In this document: piece by piece, positions 24,266 through 33,023 of the stretch
How the letters are laid out: each line of letters begins with the position of its first letter
Numbering within the stretch: the first letter of the stretch is position 1
Source: Streptomyces seoulensis
GTDB lineage: Bacteria; Actinomycetota; Actinomycetes; Streptomycetales; Streptomycetaceae
Reading direction: 5' to 3'
NCBI RefSeq assembly: GCF_022846655.1
Contig: NZ_AP025667.1
Location: forward strand, 6,478,275-6,542,274
Length of the DNA: 64,000 nt
Translations under genes and position numbers: made by a program
Notes under the pieces: generated by a model
The model's input: the letters and a program-made list of their open reading frames with translations, nothing else
Database searches by the model: none
What the model was told of the DNA's origin: nothing

Positions 24266-24418
24266 GGGGGGCCTTCCTGGGCAGGGGCGCGTACGCGGAA
24301 GCGGGGGGAACCTGAGGGGCTCGTTATTGTTTCAAGGCTTCGGGGGCGTCGGCTCCGTGCGCGGCCCTCAGGGCCAGGGTCCGACATCAACCGGTTGTCG
24401 AAGGGGAGCGCGTTCCGC

Positions 24419-25180
24419 ATGCCTACGCTCAGCGTCCTGACGCCCGTCCACGACGGCGGGCACGCCTACCTGCGCGAGCTGTACGACTCGCTGCGGGCGC
24501 AGCGGCTGCCCGCCGGGTGGCGGCTCCAGTGGGTGGTGCAGGAGGACGGGGTCACGGGCCGGCCCGCGGCCGTACTGCCCGACGAGCCCTGGATCTCCAC
24601 CGGCACCGGCCGCCACGGCGGAGCCGCCCGCGCCCGCACCCTGGGTCTGGCCCGCGTCACCGGCACCCTGCTGCGCTGCGTCGACGCGGACGATCTGCTC
24701 CCGGACACCGGGGCCCTCGCCCGTGACATCGAGGTGCTGTCCGCCCACCCCTCCTACGCCTGGACCGTCGCCCCCTGCCTCGACCTGCACCCCGACGGCC
24801 GCCTGGAGCCCGGTCCCTACGACCCCGACCCCGGCCCCCTGCCCGCCCGGACCCTGCTGGACGGCGCCGCGCGCGGTGCCATGCCGGTGGTGGGCACCAC
24901 CCAGACCGTCCACACCGAACTGGTCCGCCTCCTGGGCGGCTGGCCCGCCCTCCCCGCCTTCGAGGACGGAGCCCTGCTGCTGAGCTGCGAGGCGGTCAGC
25001 CCCGGCTGGATGCAGTCCGAACCCGGCACCCTCTACCGCAAGCACCCCACCCAGCACACCGCGACCGAAGCCTTCCGCGACCGGTCGGAGGCCCGCCTCC
25101 GCGTCCAGATCGCCGTCCAGCGCGCCGAAGCCCTGCACACGGCGGGATGGCGCTGGCGACCGACCGTCAGTAAGGGCTGA
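24419..25180 (+). CDS. glycosyltransferase family 2 protein
   Basis: 253 residues from ATG 24419. GT-A fold: LSVLTPVHDGGHAYLRELYDSL at the start, WVVQEDG, and RCVDADDLLPD, the nucleotide-sugar and metal-binding DxD region. It transfers a sugar to an unknown acceptor and appears cytoplasmic (no membrane segment). The ribosome site is loose (AAGGGGAG, 11 bases off). A perfect parS site follows directly. Confidence 0.88.
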   Translation: MPTLSVLTPVHDGGHAYLRELYDSLRAQRLPAGWRLQWVVQEDGVTGRPAAVLPDEPWISTGTGRHGGAARARTLGLARVTGTLLRCVDADDLLPDTGALARDIEVLSAHPSYAWTVAPCLDLHPDGRLEPGPYDPDPGPLPARTLLDGAARGAMPVVGTTQTVHTELVRLLGGWPALPAFEDGALLLSCEAVSPGWMQSEPGTLYRKHPTQHTATEAFRDRSEARLRVQIAVQRAEALHTAGWRWRPTVSKG

Positions 25181-25195
25181 CCCGCTCGCCCTCGT

Positions 25196-25209
25196 GTTTC
25201 ACGTGAAAC
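25196..25209. other. parS: parS (ParB binding site), perfect
   Basis: GTTTCACGTGAAAC is the exact 14-bp palindrome of the Streptomyces chromosomal parS. It is placed between the GT2 stop and the convergent NB-ARC ATPase stop, a neutral intergenic site. ParB should load here for chromosome segregation; a second site lies in aspS. Confidence 0.9.
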
Positions 25210-25260
25210 CTCCGATCGGCCATCCGGGCCCGCCGACACCGGTGGCCGGCTCAGCACCCC

Positions 25261-27540
25261 TCAACTCCGGCTGGACGTCCGGCTGGGCGCCGACGTGTCC
25301 GTGCGGGGCGCCGGGACGGACGGGCGGGACGCGGGGGCCGGAGGGGGTGACTCGATCTCGGTGAGAAGCCGGTGGAGGGAAGCGCGTACGGCCGGGAGGC
25401 CGGGGGGATCGGGGGTGCCCGGCAGGGACACGCGGGTTTCCAGGGTGGCCAGGGTGCGGTGGGCCCGGTGCCAGGCCCTGGCGGTGCGGCCCTGGCGGTG
25501 GTCGGTGTAGGCGCGGGCGTAACGGGCGAGGGCCATCGCCCAGGCGTCGTCGCGCACGCCCGGATACGCCAGCGCGCGTCGGGCGCTGCGCCCCGCCGCA
25601 CCGGGGGACGTGCCGGCCTGGGCCACGGCCAGCGCCGCCAGACTCACGGCCGGCGCCGGGCCGCCGGGGGCGTACGCCGGGACGGTGTCGGCGGCCTGCC
25701 GGAAGCAGTCGGCGGCGGTACGGGCGTCCCCGCGCTCCCACGCCAGTACGCCCTGCACATGCGCGACCCGGCCGATCAGCGCGTCGTCCCCGGCGAGCAC
25801 CGCCGCGGGCCAGACCTGGCCGAGCAGGGCGCGGGCGGTGGCCGGGTCGCCCGGGGCGTGCAGCCAGGCGGCGAGCCAGCGGGCGCGGGCGACGAGATGG
25901 CCGTCGGCGCCCGCGCGGGGCAGCAGACGCGCCAGGTGCGCGCGGCCCTCCTCGCCGTGCTCGTGCACCGTCCACCAGAACCACACGTCGACCACCGTGG
26001 CCAGCGCCGCCGTCACCTGCGCGGCCGGGGCGCCGGGGCGGGTGGCGTACTCCACCAGCGCCGTCAGATCGGCCGCGTTGTCCCGCACCAGCCGGGCCGC
26101 CTGACGCTGGTCCCCGGCGCTCCACAGGTGCTCGGCGACCTCCGCCAGACGCCGGTGGTGCAGTACGTGGCGTTCCACCGCCACCTCGAACTCCCCCGCC
26201 GCGCGCAGCCGTTCGGTACCGAAATCACGGGCGGCACGGGTCATGCGGTAGCGGGGCGGGCGCAGGCCCCCCGGCTCGTCCAGCGTGTCCAGCACCCCGG
26301 CCGAGGCCAGCCGGGCCAGGCAGGCGGAGACCTGGTGCGGGGCGACCCCCGCGCCCGCGCACAGGAACGCCGCCGTCGGCTCGGTGAACGCCCCCTGGAA
26401 GACGCTGCTCCGGCTCCACACCGCGCGCTCGGGCCGCTCGCACAGCAGATACGCCGACCCGACCGCCGAGCGCAGCGAACGGTGCCGGTGCAGTGCCGGT
26501 CCGGGTGCCGCCAGCCAGCACTGGCCCTGCTCCAGCCGGTCGGCCAGCGCCCACGCGGACGGCTCCCCGTCCAGTTGTCCGGCCGCCAGCTCCACGGCGA
26601 GCGGTACGCCCTCCAGCACCCGGCAGATCCGGGCCACGGCCGCCGCCTGGGCACCCTCCGCCCGGAAGCCGGGGGCGGTGGCCCGGGCCCGGGCGAGGAA
26701 CAGCTCCACCGCCGAGTCCGCCGCCAGCGGGGCCACGCGCAGCACCCGCTCCTCACCGAGTCCGAGTGCCTGGCGGCAGGTCACCAGTACGCGCACACCG
26801 GGTACGTCCATCAACAGCCGCTGCACCAGCCAGGCGCACTCGGTGCGCACCGCGTCGGCGTCGTCGAGGAGCAGGAGCACGGGGCCGGGGTCCAGGGCAC
26901 CCAGGGCCGAGACCAGGTCGGTGAAGGCGGGGCGGGCCTTCGTACGGGCGCCCGCGCCCTCTCCGCGCGGCGCCTTCCGCGCGTCCGGTACGGCCCCCGC
27001 GCCGACCGTCCGCCGCCCGGCCGGGGCATCCCGCGGGCCCCTCACCGCTTCCGTCACCCGGGCCGCGAGCGCACCCGACGCCACGGGTCCCCCGCCTCCC
27101 GGACACCGGACATAGACCACCCGGGCCCAGGGGCTCCCGCCCGCCGGACCGGAGTCCTCCCCCGCGGCCGGCCCACCGTCCACCGCACCGGCACCGACAC
27201 CGGCACGGGCACCGGCACCAGCACCGGCCGGGCAGCCGCACCCCCGCCCGCGCCTGTCCGCCCCGCCGCCCGCCGGACACCCGCACCCCGGCCCCCCACC
27301 ACTCCCCGCCCCGCGCTCCGCACCCGCCGGACCACCGCCCAGGACGCCCGCCGCTCCCCCCACAGCGGCGGCGGCGAGCGCGCTCTTGCCCACGCCCGCC
27401 GCCCCCGTCACCGTGACCAGCCGGTTCCGGGACAGCCCCTCCCGGAGGGCCACCGTCTCCTCGTCCCGCCCGATCAGACCGTCCGGCCCACAACGCCCCG
27501 CTGCGGACGCCCATTCGGCGTCCTCGGCGTATGCCCACAC
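25261..27540 (-). CDS. NB-ARC/AAA-type ATPase with TPR-like C-terminus (regulator-like)
   Basis: 759 residues from GTG 27540, with GGAG 9 bases upstream. The P-loop is VTVTGAAGVGKSALAAA (residues ~40-57). Walker B is VLLLLDDADA, followed by RVLVTCRQALGLGEERVLRVAPL (sensor region) and a GVPLAVELAA motif, as in AfsR/LuxR-type signal-transduction ATPases. No DNA-binding head is visible at either end, so the regulator may lack one or act as a partner protein. Between Walker A and the next strand lies a ~100-residue Gly/Ala/Cys/Arg-rich insertion. The C-terminus is a helical TPR-like array (AADLTALVEYATRPG...). The start is uncertain; the reading frame is open to 27723. Confidence 0.75.
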   Translation of the reverse strand: MWAYAEDAEWASAAGRCGPDGLIGRDEETVALREGLSRNRLVTVTGAAGVGKSALAAAAVGGAAGVLGGGPAGAERGAGSGGGPGCGCPAGGGADRRGRGCGCPAGAGAGARAGVGAGAVDGGPAAGEDSGPAGGSPWARVVYVRCPGGGGPVASGALAARVTEAVRGPRDAPAGRRTVGAGAVPDARKAPRGEGAGARTKARPAFTDLVSALGALDPGPVLLLLDDADAVRTECAWLVQRLLMDVPGVRVLVTCRQALGLGEERVLRVAPLAADSAVELFLARARATAPGFRAEGAQAAAVARICRVLEGVPLAVELAAGQLDGEPSAWALADRLEQGQCWLAAPGPALHRHRSLRSAVGSAYLLCERPERAVWSRSSVFQGAFTEPTAAFLCAGAGVAPHQVSACLARLASAGVLDTLDEPGGLRPPRYRMTRAARDFGTERLRAAGEFEVAVERHVLHHRRLAEVAEHLWSAGDQRQAARLVRDNAADLTALVEYATRPGAPAAQVTAALATVVDVWFWWTVHEHGEEGRAHLARLLPRAGADGHLVARARWLAAWLHAPGDPATARALLGQVWPAAVLAGDDALIGRVAHVQGVLAWERGDARTAADCFRQAADTVPAYAPGGPAPAVSLAALAVAQAGTSPGAAGRSARRALAYPGVRDDAWAMALARYARAYTDHRQGRTARAWHRAHRTLATLETRVSLPGTPDPPGLPAVRASLHRLLTEIESPPPAPASRPSVPAPRTDTSAPSRTSSRS

Positions 27541-27737
27541 TGTTCTGCGCTCCAGAGCTCGCGGCGGTGCGGCACCCCGTGGCCGCACGCTCAGAGAGGC
27601 GGTGCGACGCGCAGGCAAATCGTTCCTGCACGGCGTCGCCTTCACGCCCGGTCCAACGGCGGCCCGCGGCCTCGGGTGCGGACACGGACCAGGGATCACA
27701 CGCCGCACTGAACCCTCGTACACAGGTGCACATACCG

Positions 27738-27766
27738 GTGGGCGGCCCGGAACCCGGACCGCCCAC
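27738..27766 (-). terminator. hairpin after the aquaporin gene
   Basis: GTGGGCGG (27738-27745) pairs with CCGCCCAC (27759-27766), inside the gap downstream of the minus-strand aquaporin. Confidence 0.55.
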
Positions 27767-27786
27767 GGAGTCGAACGGCCGGGGGA

Positions 27787-28788
27787 CTAGTAGTCGTCCT
27801 CGTCCGGCTTCTTCGCCCGGCCGTCGCCACGGCCGGCCTCGTCGTCGCGGTCCACCGTCCGGACCGGGCGGGTGCGGCCCGCCTCGGGGAGCTCGCCCAT
27901 GTCGTGACGGAGGTAGAGCACGTCACCGACGAAGAGGTCGTAGAGCATGATGCCGACGATGCCGCCGATCAGCGGGCCGACGATGGGGATCCACCAGTAG
28001 TCGCTGAACTGGCCCGCCACGCTCCCCGGGAAGGCCAGGCTTCCCCAGCCCGCCGCCCAGGTGAACAGCCGGGGGCCGAAGTCACGGGCGGGGTTGATGG
28101 CGTAGCCCGCGTTGGCGCCGAAGGACATGCCGATCGCGGCGACCACGAGGCCCACGATGAACGGGGCCAGGTTCGCCTTCACCGCCTGGTTGCGCAGGTC
28201 CAGGATGGCGACCACGAACATCACCAGGAAGGCCGCGCCGACGATCTGGTCGATCAGCGGGCCCCAGATGCCGCCGTGGAAGTAGGGCGCCGGGAAGGTG
28301 GCGAAGATGGAGAACGAGGCCAGGGTGTGGCCGTCCGTCTTGGGCCCCTTGACCGCGGAGTCGAAGGTGTCGATCGCGTTGTGGTAGACGAGGTAGACCA
28401 GCGCCGCCCCCGCGAACGCGCCCGCGACCTGGGAGAACCAGAACGGCAGCACCTTCAGCCAGGGGAACCCCCGGCGTACGGCCATGGCGAGCGTGACCGC
28501 CGGGTTGAGGTGGGCGCCGCTCACGCCGCCGGCCACGTAGATGCCGAAGGTCACGGCCAGGGCCCAGCCCCAGGCGACCAGCAGCCAGTCACCGGCGGCG
28601 AGGAAGATCGTCGTGGTGGTGGCGGCACGGCCGGAGCCCGGCAGCGCGGCGACCGCCATGGCGACCACACCGCAGCCGAACGAGATGAGGACGAAGGTCC
28701 CGATGAACTCCGCCATGCACTCGCCCGCCAGACCGCCCCGGTGCCGGAGCCGGGACGGCTTGATGAGTGGGGGAATTTCGACAGCCAT
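27787..28788 (-). CDS. aquaglyceroporin (MIP family)
   Basis: 333 residues from ATG 28788. Six or so membrane segments hold two pore motifs: SGAHLNPAVT and YAINPARDFGPR. The Asp after NPAR is the mark of glycerol facilitators rather than pure water channels. Pore residues also include FWFSQVAGAFAG. The C-terminal ~45 residues are charged and disordered (RTVDRDDEAGRGDGRAKKPDEDDY). It would pass glycerol or water across the membrane; no glycerol kinase lies beside it. Confidence 0.92.
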   Translation of the reverse strand: MAVEIPPLIKPSRLRHRGGLAGECMAEFIGTFVLISFGCGVVAMAVAALPGSGRAATTTTIFLAAGDWLLVAWGWALAVTFGIYVAGGVSGAHLNPAVTLAMAVRRGFPWLKVLPFWFSQVAGAFAGAALVYLVYHNAIDTFDSAVKGPKTDGHTLASFSIFATFPAPYFHGGIWGPLIDQIVGAAFLVMFVVAILDLRNQAVKANLAPFIVGLVVAAIGMSFGANAGYAINPARDFGPRLFTWAAGWGSLAFPGSVAGQFSDYWWIPIVGPLIGGIVGIMLYDLFVGDVLYLRHDMGELPEAGRTRPVRTVDRDDEAGRGDGRAKKPDEDDY

Positions 28789-28961
28789 TGAGGCCCCCTA
28801 GCAGAGGAGCAGTAGGGCAAACATCCTCATATTCACCTACGAAACACCCACTCGCAGGGCGGGAACCCCGTCTGGGCTAAGGGCTTTCGAGGGGGAGCCC
28901 GGCAGGGACGTCCCCCAGGGCGCCGGGCCACCCGGCACCGAAGGCGGGCGCGGACATCGCA

Positions 28962-29002
28962 GAGGCCGGTGCCGCGCGGGAGAGCGTCGCGGCACCGGCC
29001 TC
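28962..29002. terminator. intrinsic terminator
   Basis: Perfect 15-bp stem (28962-28976 with 28988-29002), downstream of the minus-strand gene at 29017. Confidence 0.85.
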
Positions 29003-29016
29003 GTCGGGTACGGCGG

Positions 29017-29439
29017 TCAGACCGCCGTACGGCGCTGCTCCGGGTGCCAGGTCGCCAGCGCCCAGATGATGAAGAAGTCGATCCCGATCAGGATCAGCGA
29101 CCAGATCGGGGAGTACGGCAGGAACAGGAACTGGAGGATCAGGCCCGCCGAGGTCAGCACGATGCCGACCACCCGCGCCCAGGCGGCCCCCATGAGCACG
29201 CCCGCGCCGGTCGCCACCACGAGCACGCCGGCCGCCAGCAGGATCCAGCCCCAGCCGGTCAGGTTGATCTTGTAGACGTAGGCGTTGATGCGGGCGTAGA
29301 CGTCGTCGGCGGCGATCGCCGAAATGCCCTGGAAGATGTGGAGGATGCCGTTCACCAGCATCAGCACACCCGCGAAGATCGCGCCTCCCTCGGCCAGCCC
29401 GTTGTGCTGGGGGCGCGCCGACTGCGTCTGCTGGGTCAT
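29017..29439 (-). CDS. four-helix membrane protein (DUF7144-like)
   Basis: 140 residues from ATG 29439 with an ideal GGAGGTAACG site. After a polar start (MTQQTQSARPQHNG) four membrane helices follow: GGAIFAGVLMLVNGILHIF, WGWILLAAGVLVVATGAGVLMG, VVGIVLTSAGLILQFLFL and WSLILIGIDFFIIWALA. This is the DUF7144 pattern (recollection); function unknown. It is probably expressed on its own. Confidence 0.75.
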   Translation of the reverse strand: MTQQTQSARPQHNGLAEGGAIFAGVLMLVNGILHIFQGISAIAADDVYARINAYVYKINLTGWGWILLAAGVLVVATGAGVLMGAAWARVVGIVLTSAGLILQFLFLPYSPIWSLILIGIDFFIIWALATWHPEQRRTAV

Positions 29440-29571
29440 GGCCGTTACCTCCGACGTCTCGTCCCCCGTGAACCCCAGGTGGGGCCGTAGGTACGACGAT
29501 CCGGCGCCTTGGTCCCGGCTACCACAGGGGCTAGGCCGTACGGGTGAATCACGGGCCCGGCCCACCGTGTC

Positions 29572-30258
29572 TCACGCCATCCAGAAGAAGACCGCCGTCA
29601 TGCGCTTCTCCTCCAGCGTGCGGCCGGTGTAGGCGGTCGCGCTGTGCACCAGGTTGGCGTTGTAGAGCAGCAGCCGGTTGGCCCGGTGCGGGACGCGGAC
29701 GTCCTCCTCGAAGGCGTCGGGGGCGACGAAACGGGTGCCGAGGGCGTCGACGAGGTTGTCGTGCGGGGCCTGGACGGCATTGCCGCCGAGCCGCCCGCCG
29801 GGCAGGGACTGGCGGTAGAAACTCGTGCCGCAGGACCGGGGCACCGCCGGGTTGAGGTAGAGGACGGCCGCGTACCGGCACAGCGCGCGGGAGTCGGTGT
29901 GCGGGCGGGGCTCGCTCTCGCCCTCGCCGACGACCTGGACGCAGTTGTGGTCGAGGGTGCCGCCGCCGGGCGCCCGCCGCACCCACAGCTCCTTCGCGCC
30001 GGTCGCCCTCTTCACCAGCCTCTCCACACGGGCCAGTTCACCGGGTTCGAGACCGGGCACCGCGCGCAGTCCCGGCCAGGTCTGCGAGGTGTACGGGTAC
30101 CCCTTCGCCCAGTCCTCCCTGGCGAGGCACCGCTCGCGCACCGCGCCGGCGTCGGGCAGGGCGTCGTCCAGGACCCAGTAGTCGCGGCCCTCGGTGGGCT
30201 TGCGGTAGGGAAGCACCGGGAGGGGGGCGGGCGTTCTGGGCGGCGACTGTGGGGGCAT
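29572..30258 (-). CDS. DUF6445-type protein with 2OG-Fe(II)-oxygenase-like motifs
   Basis: 228 residues from ATG 30258. The core has NCVQVVGEGESEPRPHTDSRALCRYAAVLYLN, giving the His-x-Asp part of a metal triad (PHTDS), then CGTSFYRQ and NLVHSATAYTGRTLEEKRMTAVFFW with a later His and an Arg suited to 2-oxoglutarate binding. The fold therefore looks like a cupin-type dioxygenase. Substrate unknown. The first 20 residues are Pro-rich and disordered. Confident family, tentative chemistry. Confidence 0.65.
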   Translation of the reverse strand: MPPQSPPRTPAPLPVLPYRKPTEGRDYWVLDDALPDAGAVRERCLAREDWAKGYPYTSQTWPGLRAVPGLEPGELARVERLVKRATGAKELWVRRAPGGGTLDHNCVQVVGEGESEPRPHTDSRALCRYAAVLYLNPAVPRSCGTSFYRQSLPGGRLGGNAVQAPHDNLVDALGTRFVAPDAFEEDVRVPHRANRLLLYNANLVHSATAYTGRTLEEKRMTAVFFWMA

Positions 30259-30304
30259 GCGGCGAAATCTAGGCCGGGGACCTGCGGCGATTCGCCCGAG
30301 GAGG

Positions 30305-30319
30305 GGTCAACCTTTGACC
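30305..30319. promoter_or_regulatory. possible operator GGTCAA-CCT-TTGACC
   Basis: A perfect 6-bp inverted repeat with 3-base spacer lies in the divergent region between the DUF6445 and DUF4142 genes; TTGACC at 30314-30319 could be a -35. No binding protein is indicated. Confidence 0.3.
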
Positions 30320-30490
30320 AACGTCCGCTCATACACTGGTTGTTCACGGGCCAAGTGAGCCCGCACGGCACACCACGGGAAACCGGCGCGGAATCTTTAC
30401 GGCGGACGTCGAGACGAATCGTCTCCGCATCCGTACTGCTGTGTGTCTGAACCGCCTGTCGGCGGAAACCACGACCGGGCAGGAGGAACA

Positions 30491-31291
30491 GTGCGCTTTT
30501 CGCGGAACGCGACGGGAACTCTCTTCGTGGGCGGTGCCATGGCACTGACCCTCGCGGCGCTGGCCTACCCGAGCATGCTCGGGCTGGACACCGTCTCCAC
30601 CTCGCAGACCCGCATCGTCGCCAACACCCAGTGGGGTCCGCTCACCGAGCAGGACCGGGACTTCGTGGTGAAGGTGCGCGCGGCTGGGCTGTGGGAGTAC
30701 CCGCTCGGCCAGATCGGGCTCCAGAAGGGCGCCTCCCCGGGGGTCAAGGAGGCCAGCAAGCACCTGGTCGACGGGCACGCGGCGCTGGACGCCTCCTGCC
30801 GCAAGATCGCGCCGATGCTGAACATCACGATCCCCAACGTGGCGAGCCCCCAGCAGGAGGGGTTCGTGACCCAGCTCAAGGGCGAGACCGGCAAGGCGTT
30901 CGACACCGACTTCGCCAACATCCTGCGGATGACGCACGGTTCGATCTTCAACGCCATCGCGAAGATCCGGTCCACCACCAAGAACTCGCTGATCCGCTCG
31001 CTGGCCGACCAGGCCAACGACACCGTGCTGGACCACATGACGGTGATGGAGAAGACCGGCCTGGTCGACTTCGACCAGACCATCTTCAACCAGACCACCC
31101 CGCCCAAGCTGCCCTCGGACAACCTGACGCCGCCCGCGCCGGACCCGGGCCAGCCGCAGGTCGTGCTCACCCCGCCGCCGAACCCCACCTCGACCCCGCT
31201 GGCCATCCCCGGAGTCCCCGGCTCGAACAGCACCCGCGACGACCCGGCCTCGGCCGAGCCGAACCCGAACCCCAGCCCGACGATCGGCTAG
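30491..31291 (+). CDS. secreted DUF4142 (ferritin-like four-helix) protein
   Basis: 266 residues from GTG 30491 with a strong AGGAGG at 30481-30486. A signal/anchor segment (residues ~7-30) precedes TEQDRDFVVKVRAAGLWEYPLGQIGLQKGAS and later EASKHLVDGHAALDASCRK, the DUF4142 helical region with its conserved H and E. The C-terminal ~60 residues are Pro/Asn/Thr-rich and disordered. Outside the cell it may bind a metal, as in ferritin-like folds (inference). Its TAG stop shares CTAG with the convergent GH13 gene. Confidence 0.8.
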   Translation: MRFSRNATGTLFVGGAMALTLAALAYPSMLGLDTVSTSQTRIVANTQWGPLTEQDRDFVVKVRAAGLWEYPLGQIGLQKGASPGVKEASKHLVDGHAALDASCRKIAPMLNITIPNVASPQQEGFVTQLKGETGKAFDTDFANILRMTHGSIFNAIAKIRSTTKNSLIRSLADQANDTVLDHMTVMEKTGLVDFDQTIFNQTTPPKLPSDNLTPPAPDPGQPQVVLTPPPNPTSTPLAIPGVPGSNSTRDDPASAEPNPNPSPTIG

Positions 31292-32934
31292 CCGAGCCAC
31301 ACCGTGGTGTCCGGCGGGAGCACGTCCGGCTCGGCCGACGGCCCGCTGGACAGCAGGAGTTCGCCCGCCGGACGGGCCACCGGCTCGCCGGTGAGGTTGG
31401 TCAGGCAGCGCCAGCCGGGGGCGCGGACGAAGTCCAGGACGCCGGGCGGCGCGCCGGGCGTCCAGGTCAGTTCCTCGCCCTGGAGCAGCTTGCGGCGCAG
31501 CCGCAGCGCGGTGCGGTACAGCTCCAGCGTGGAGCCCTGCGTGCCCGACTGCGCCTGGACGGCGTACCGGGCGAAGGACCCCGGCTGCGGCAGCCACGCC
31601 GGGCCCGGCCCGAAGCCGTACGAGGGTCCCTCCGTCGTCCACGGCAGGGGTACCCGGCTGCCGTCCCGGCCCTTACGGGTGTGCCCCGACTGTTCCCAGA
31701 CCGGGTCGCGCAGCGCCTCGGCGGGCAGGTCGGCCACCTCGGGCAGGCCCAGTTCCTCGCCCTGGTAGAGGTAGGCCGAGCCGGGCAGCGCCAGCATCAG
31801 CAGGGTCGCGGCCCGCGCCCGCCGCAGCCCTGCCTCCGGGTCGGTCCCCGGGTCCGTGCCGCCGGAGCGCAGCCAGGCGTCCAGGTCGGTGCCGGGCGGC
31901 AGGATCAGCCGGGAGGCGTGCCGGACCACGTCGTGGTTGGACAGCACCCAGGTGGCCGAGGCGCCGACGGTACGGGCCTCGGCGAGGGAGGCGGTGATGG
32001 CGCGGCGGAGTTCGTCCGCGTCCCATCCTGTCTGCAGATACTCGAAGTTGAACGCCTGGCCGAGTTCGTCGGGGCGGGCGTACAGGGCGCGGCGGGTGTC
32101 CGGCACCCAGGCTTCGGCGACGGCGGTGCGGGGCGGGTCGTAGGCGTCGAGGAGACGGCGCCAGTCGCGGTAGATCTCGTGGACCTCGTCCCGGTCCCAG
32201 TAGGGGTGGCTGCCGGGGGCGAGCCGGGGCAGGGCCTCCTCTCCGGTGGCGCCGACCCCGCCGACGTCCCGCAGGGGGTCGGTGAGGTCCTTGGCCAGGC
32301 CGTGGGCCACGTCCACGCGGAAACCGTCCACGCCCCGGTCGGACCAGAAGCGCAGGGTGGTGCGGAAGTCCTCCCGGACCTCGGGGTGCGACCAGTCCAG
32401 GTCGGGCTGTTCGGGGGCGAACAGGTGGAGGTACCAGTCGCCGTCGGGGACGCGGGTCCAGGCGCTGCCGCCGAACACCGACTCCCAGTCGGTGGGCGGG
32501 AGTTCGCCGTACGTGCCCCGGCCGGGGCGGAAGACGTAGCGGGCGCGGGCCGGGGAGCCGGGCGCGGACAGCAGGGCCTGCTGGAACCAGGGGTGGCGGT
32601 GCGAGGTGTGGTTGGGGACGAGGTCGACGATCACCTTCAGGCCGAGCCGGTGTGCCTCGCCGGCCAGGGCGTCGAAGTCGTCCAGGGTGCCCAGGCGCGG
32701 GTCGACGCCCCGGTGGTCGGCCACGTCGTAGCCGCCGTCGGCCAGTTCGGAGGGGTAGAAGGGGCTGAGCCAGAGGGCGTCGACGCCGAGCGTGGCCAGG
32801 TGCTCCAGGCGCGCGGTGACGCCCGCGAGGTCGCCCAGGCCGTCACCGTCGGCGTCCGCGAAGCTGCGGGGATAGACCTGGTAGATGACGGCCTGCCGCC
32901 ACCAGTCGGGGTTCCGGGACGAGAGGTCCGCCAT
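31288..32934 (-). CDS. alpha-glucosidase-type glycoside hydrolase family 13
   Basis: 548 residues from ATG 32934. The GH13 barrel regions appear in order: DLVPNHTS (region I), GFRVDVAHG (nucleophile Asp, region II), AVAEAWV (acid/base Glu, region III) and VLSNHDVV (region IV). The N-terminal WWRQAVIYQVYPRSFADADGDGLGDL is typical of oligo-alpha-glucosidases. It should cleave small alpha-glucosides in the cytoplasm; no signal peptide is present. Runs in the same direction as the nucleoside hydrolase gene 89 bp upstream. Its CTAG stop overlaps the DUF4142 gene's. Confidence 0.94.
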   Translation of the reverse strand: MADLSSRNPDWWRQAVIYQVYPRSFADADGDGLGDLAGVTARLEHLATLGVDALWLSPFYPSELADGGYDVADHRGVDPRLGTLDDFDALAGEAHRLGLKVIVDLVPNHTSHRHPWFQQALLSAPGSPARARYVFRPGRGTYGELPPTDWESVFGGSAWTRVPDGDWYLHLFAPEQPDLDWSHPEVREDFRTTLRFWSDRGVDGFRVDVAHGLAKDLTDPLRDVGGVGATGEEALPRLAPGSHPYWDRDEVHEIYRDWRRLLDAYDPPRTAVAEAWVPDTRRALYARPDELGQAFNFEYLQTGWDADELRRAITASLAEARTVGASATWVLSNHDVVRHASRLILPPGTDLDAWLRSGGTDPGTDPEAGLRRARAATLLMLALPGSAYLYQGEELGLPEVADLPAEALRDPVWEQSGHTRKGRDGSRVPLPWTTEGPSYGFGPGPAWLPQPGSFARYAVQAQSGTQGSTLELYRTALRLRRKLLQGEELTWTPGAPPGVLDFVRAPGWRCLTNLTGEPVARPAGELLLSSGPSAEPDVLPPDTTVWLG

Positions 32935-33023
32935 GCGGGCTCCGTTCGTACGGTTCGCCTCAGCGGCGAGGGAAGTCCACCGTCAGGGAATCTGTCCAGG
33001 CGGCCCGGCGGGGGAAACCTGGG

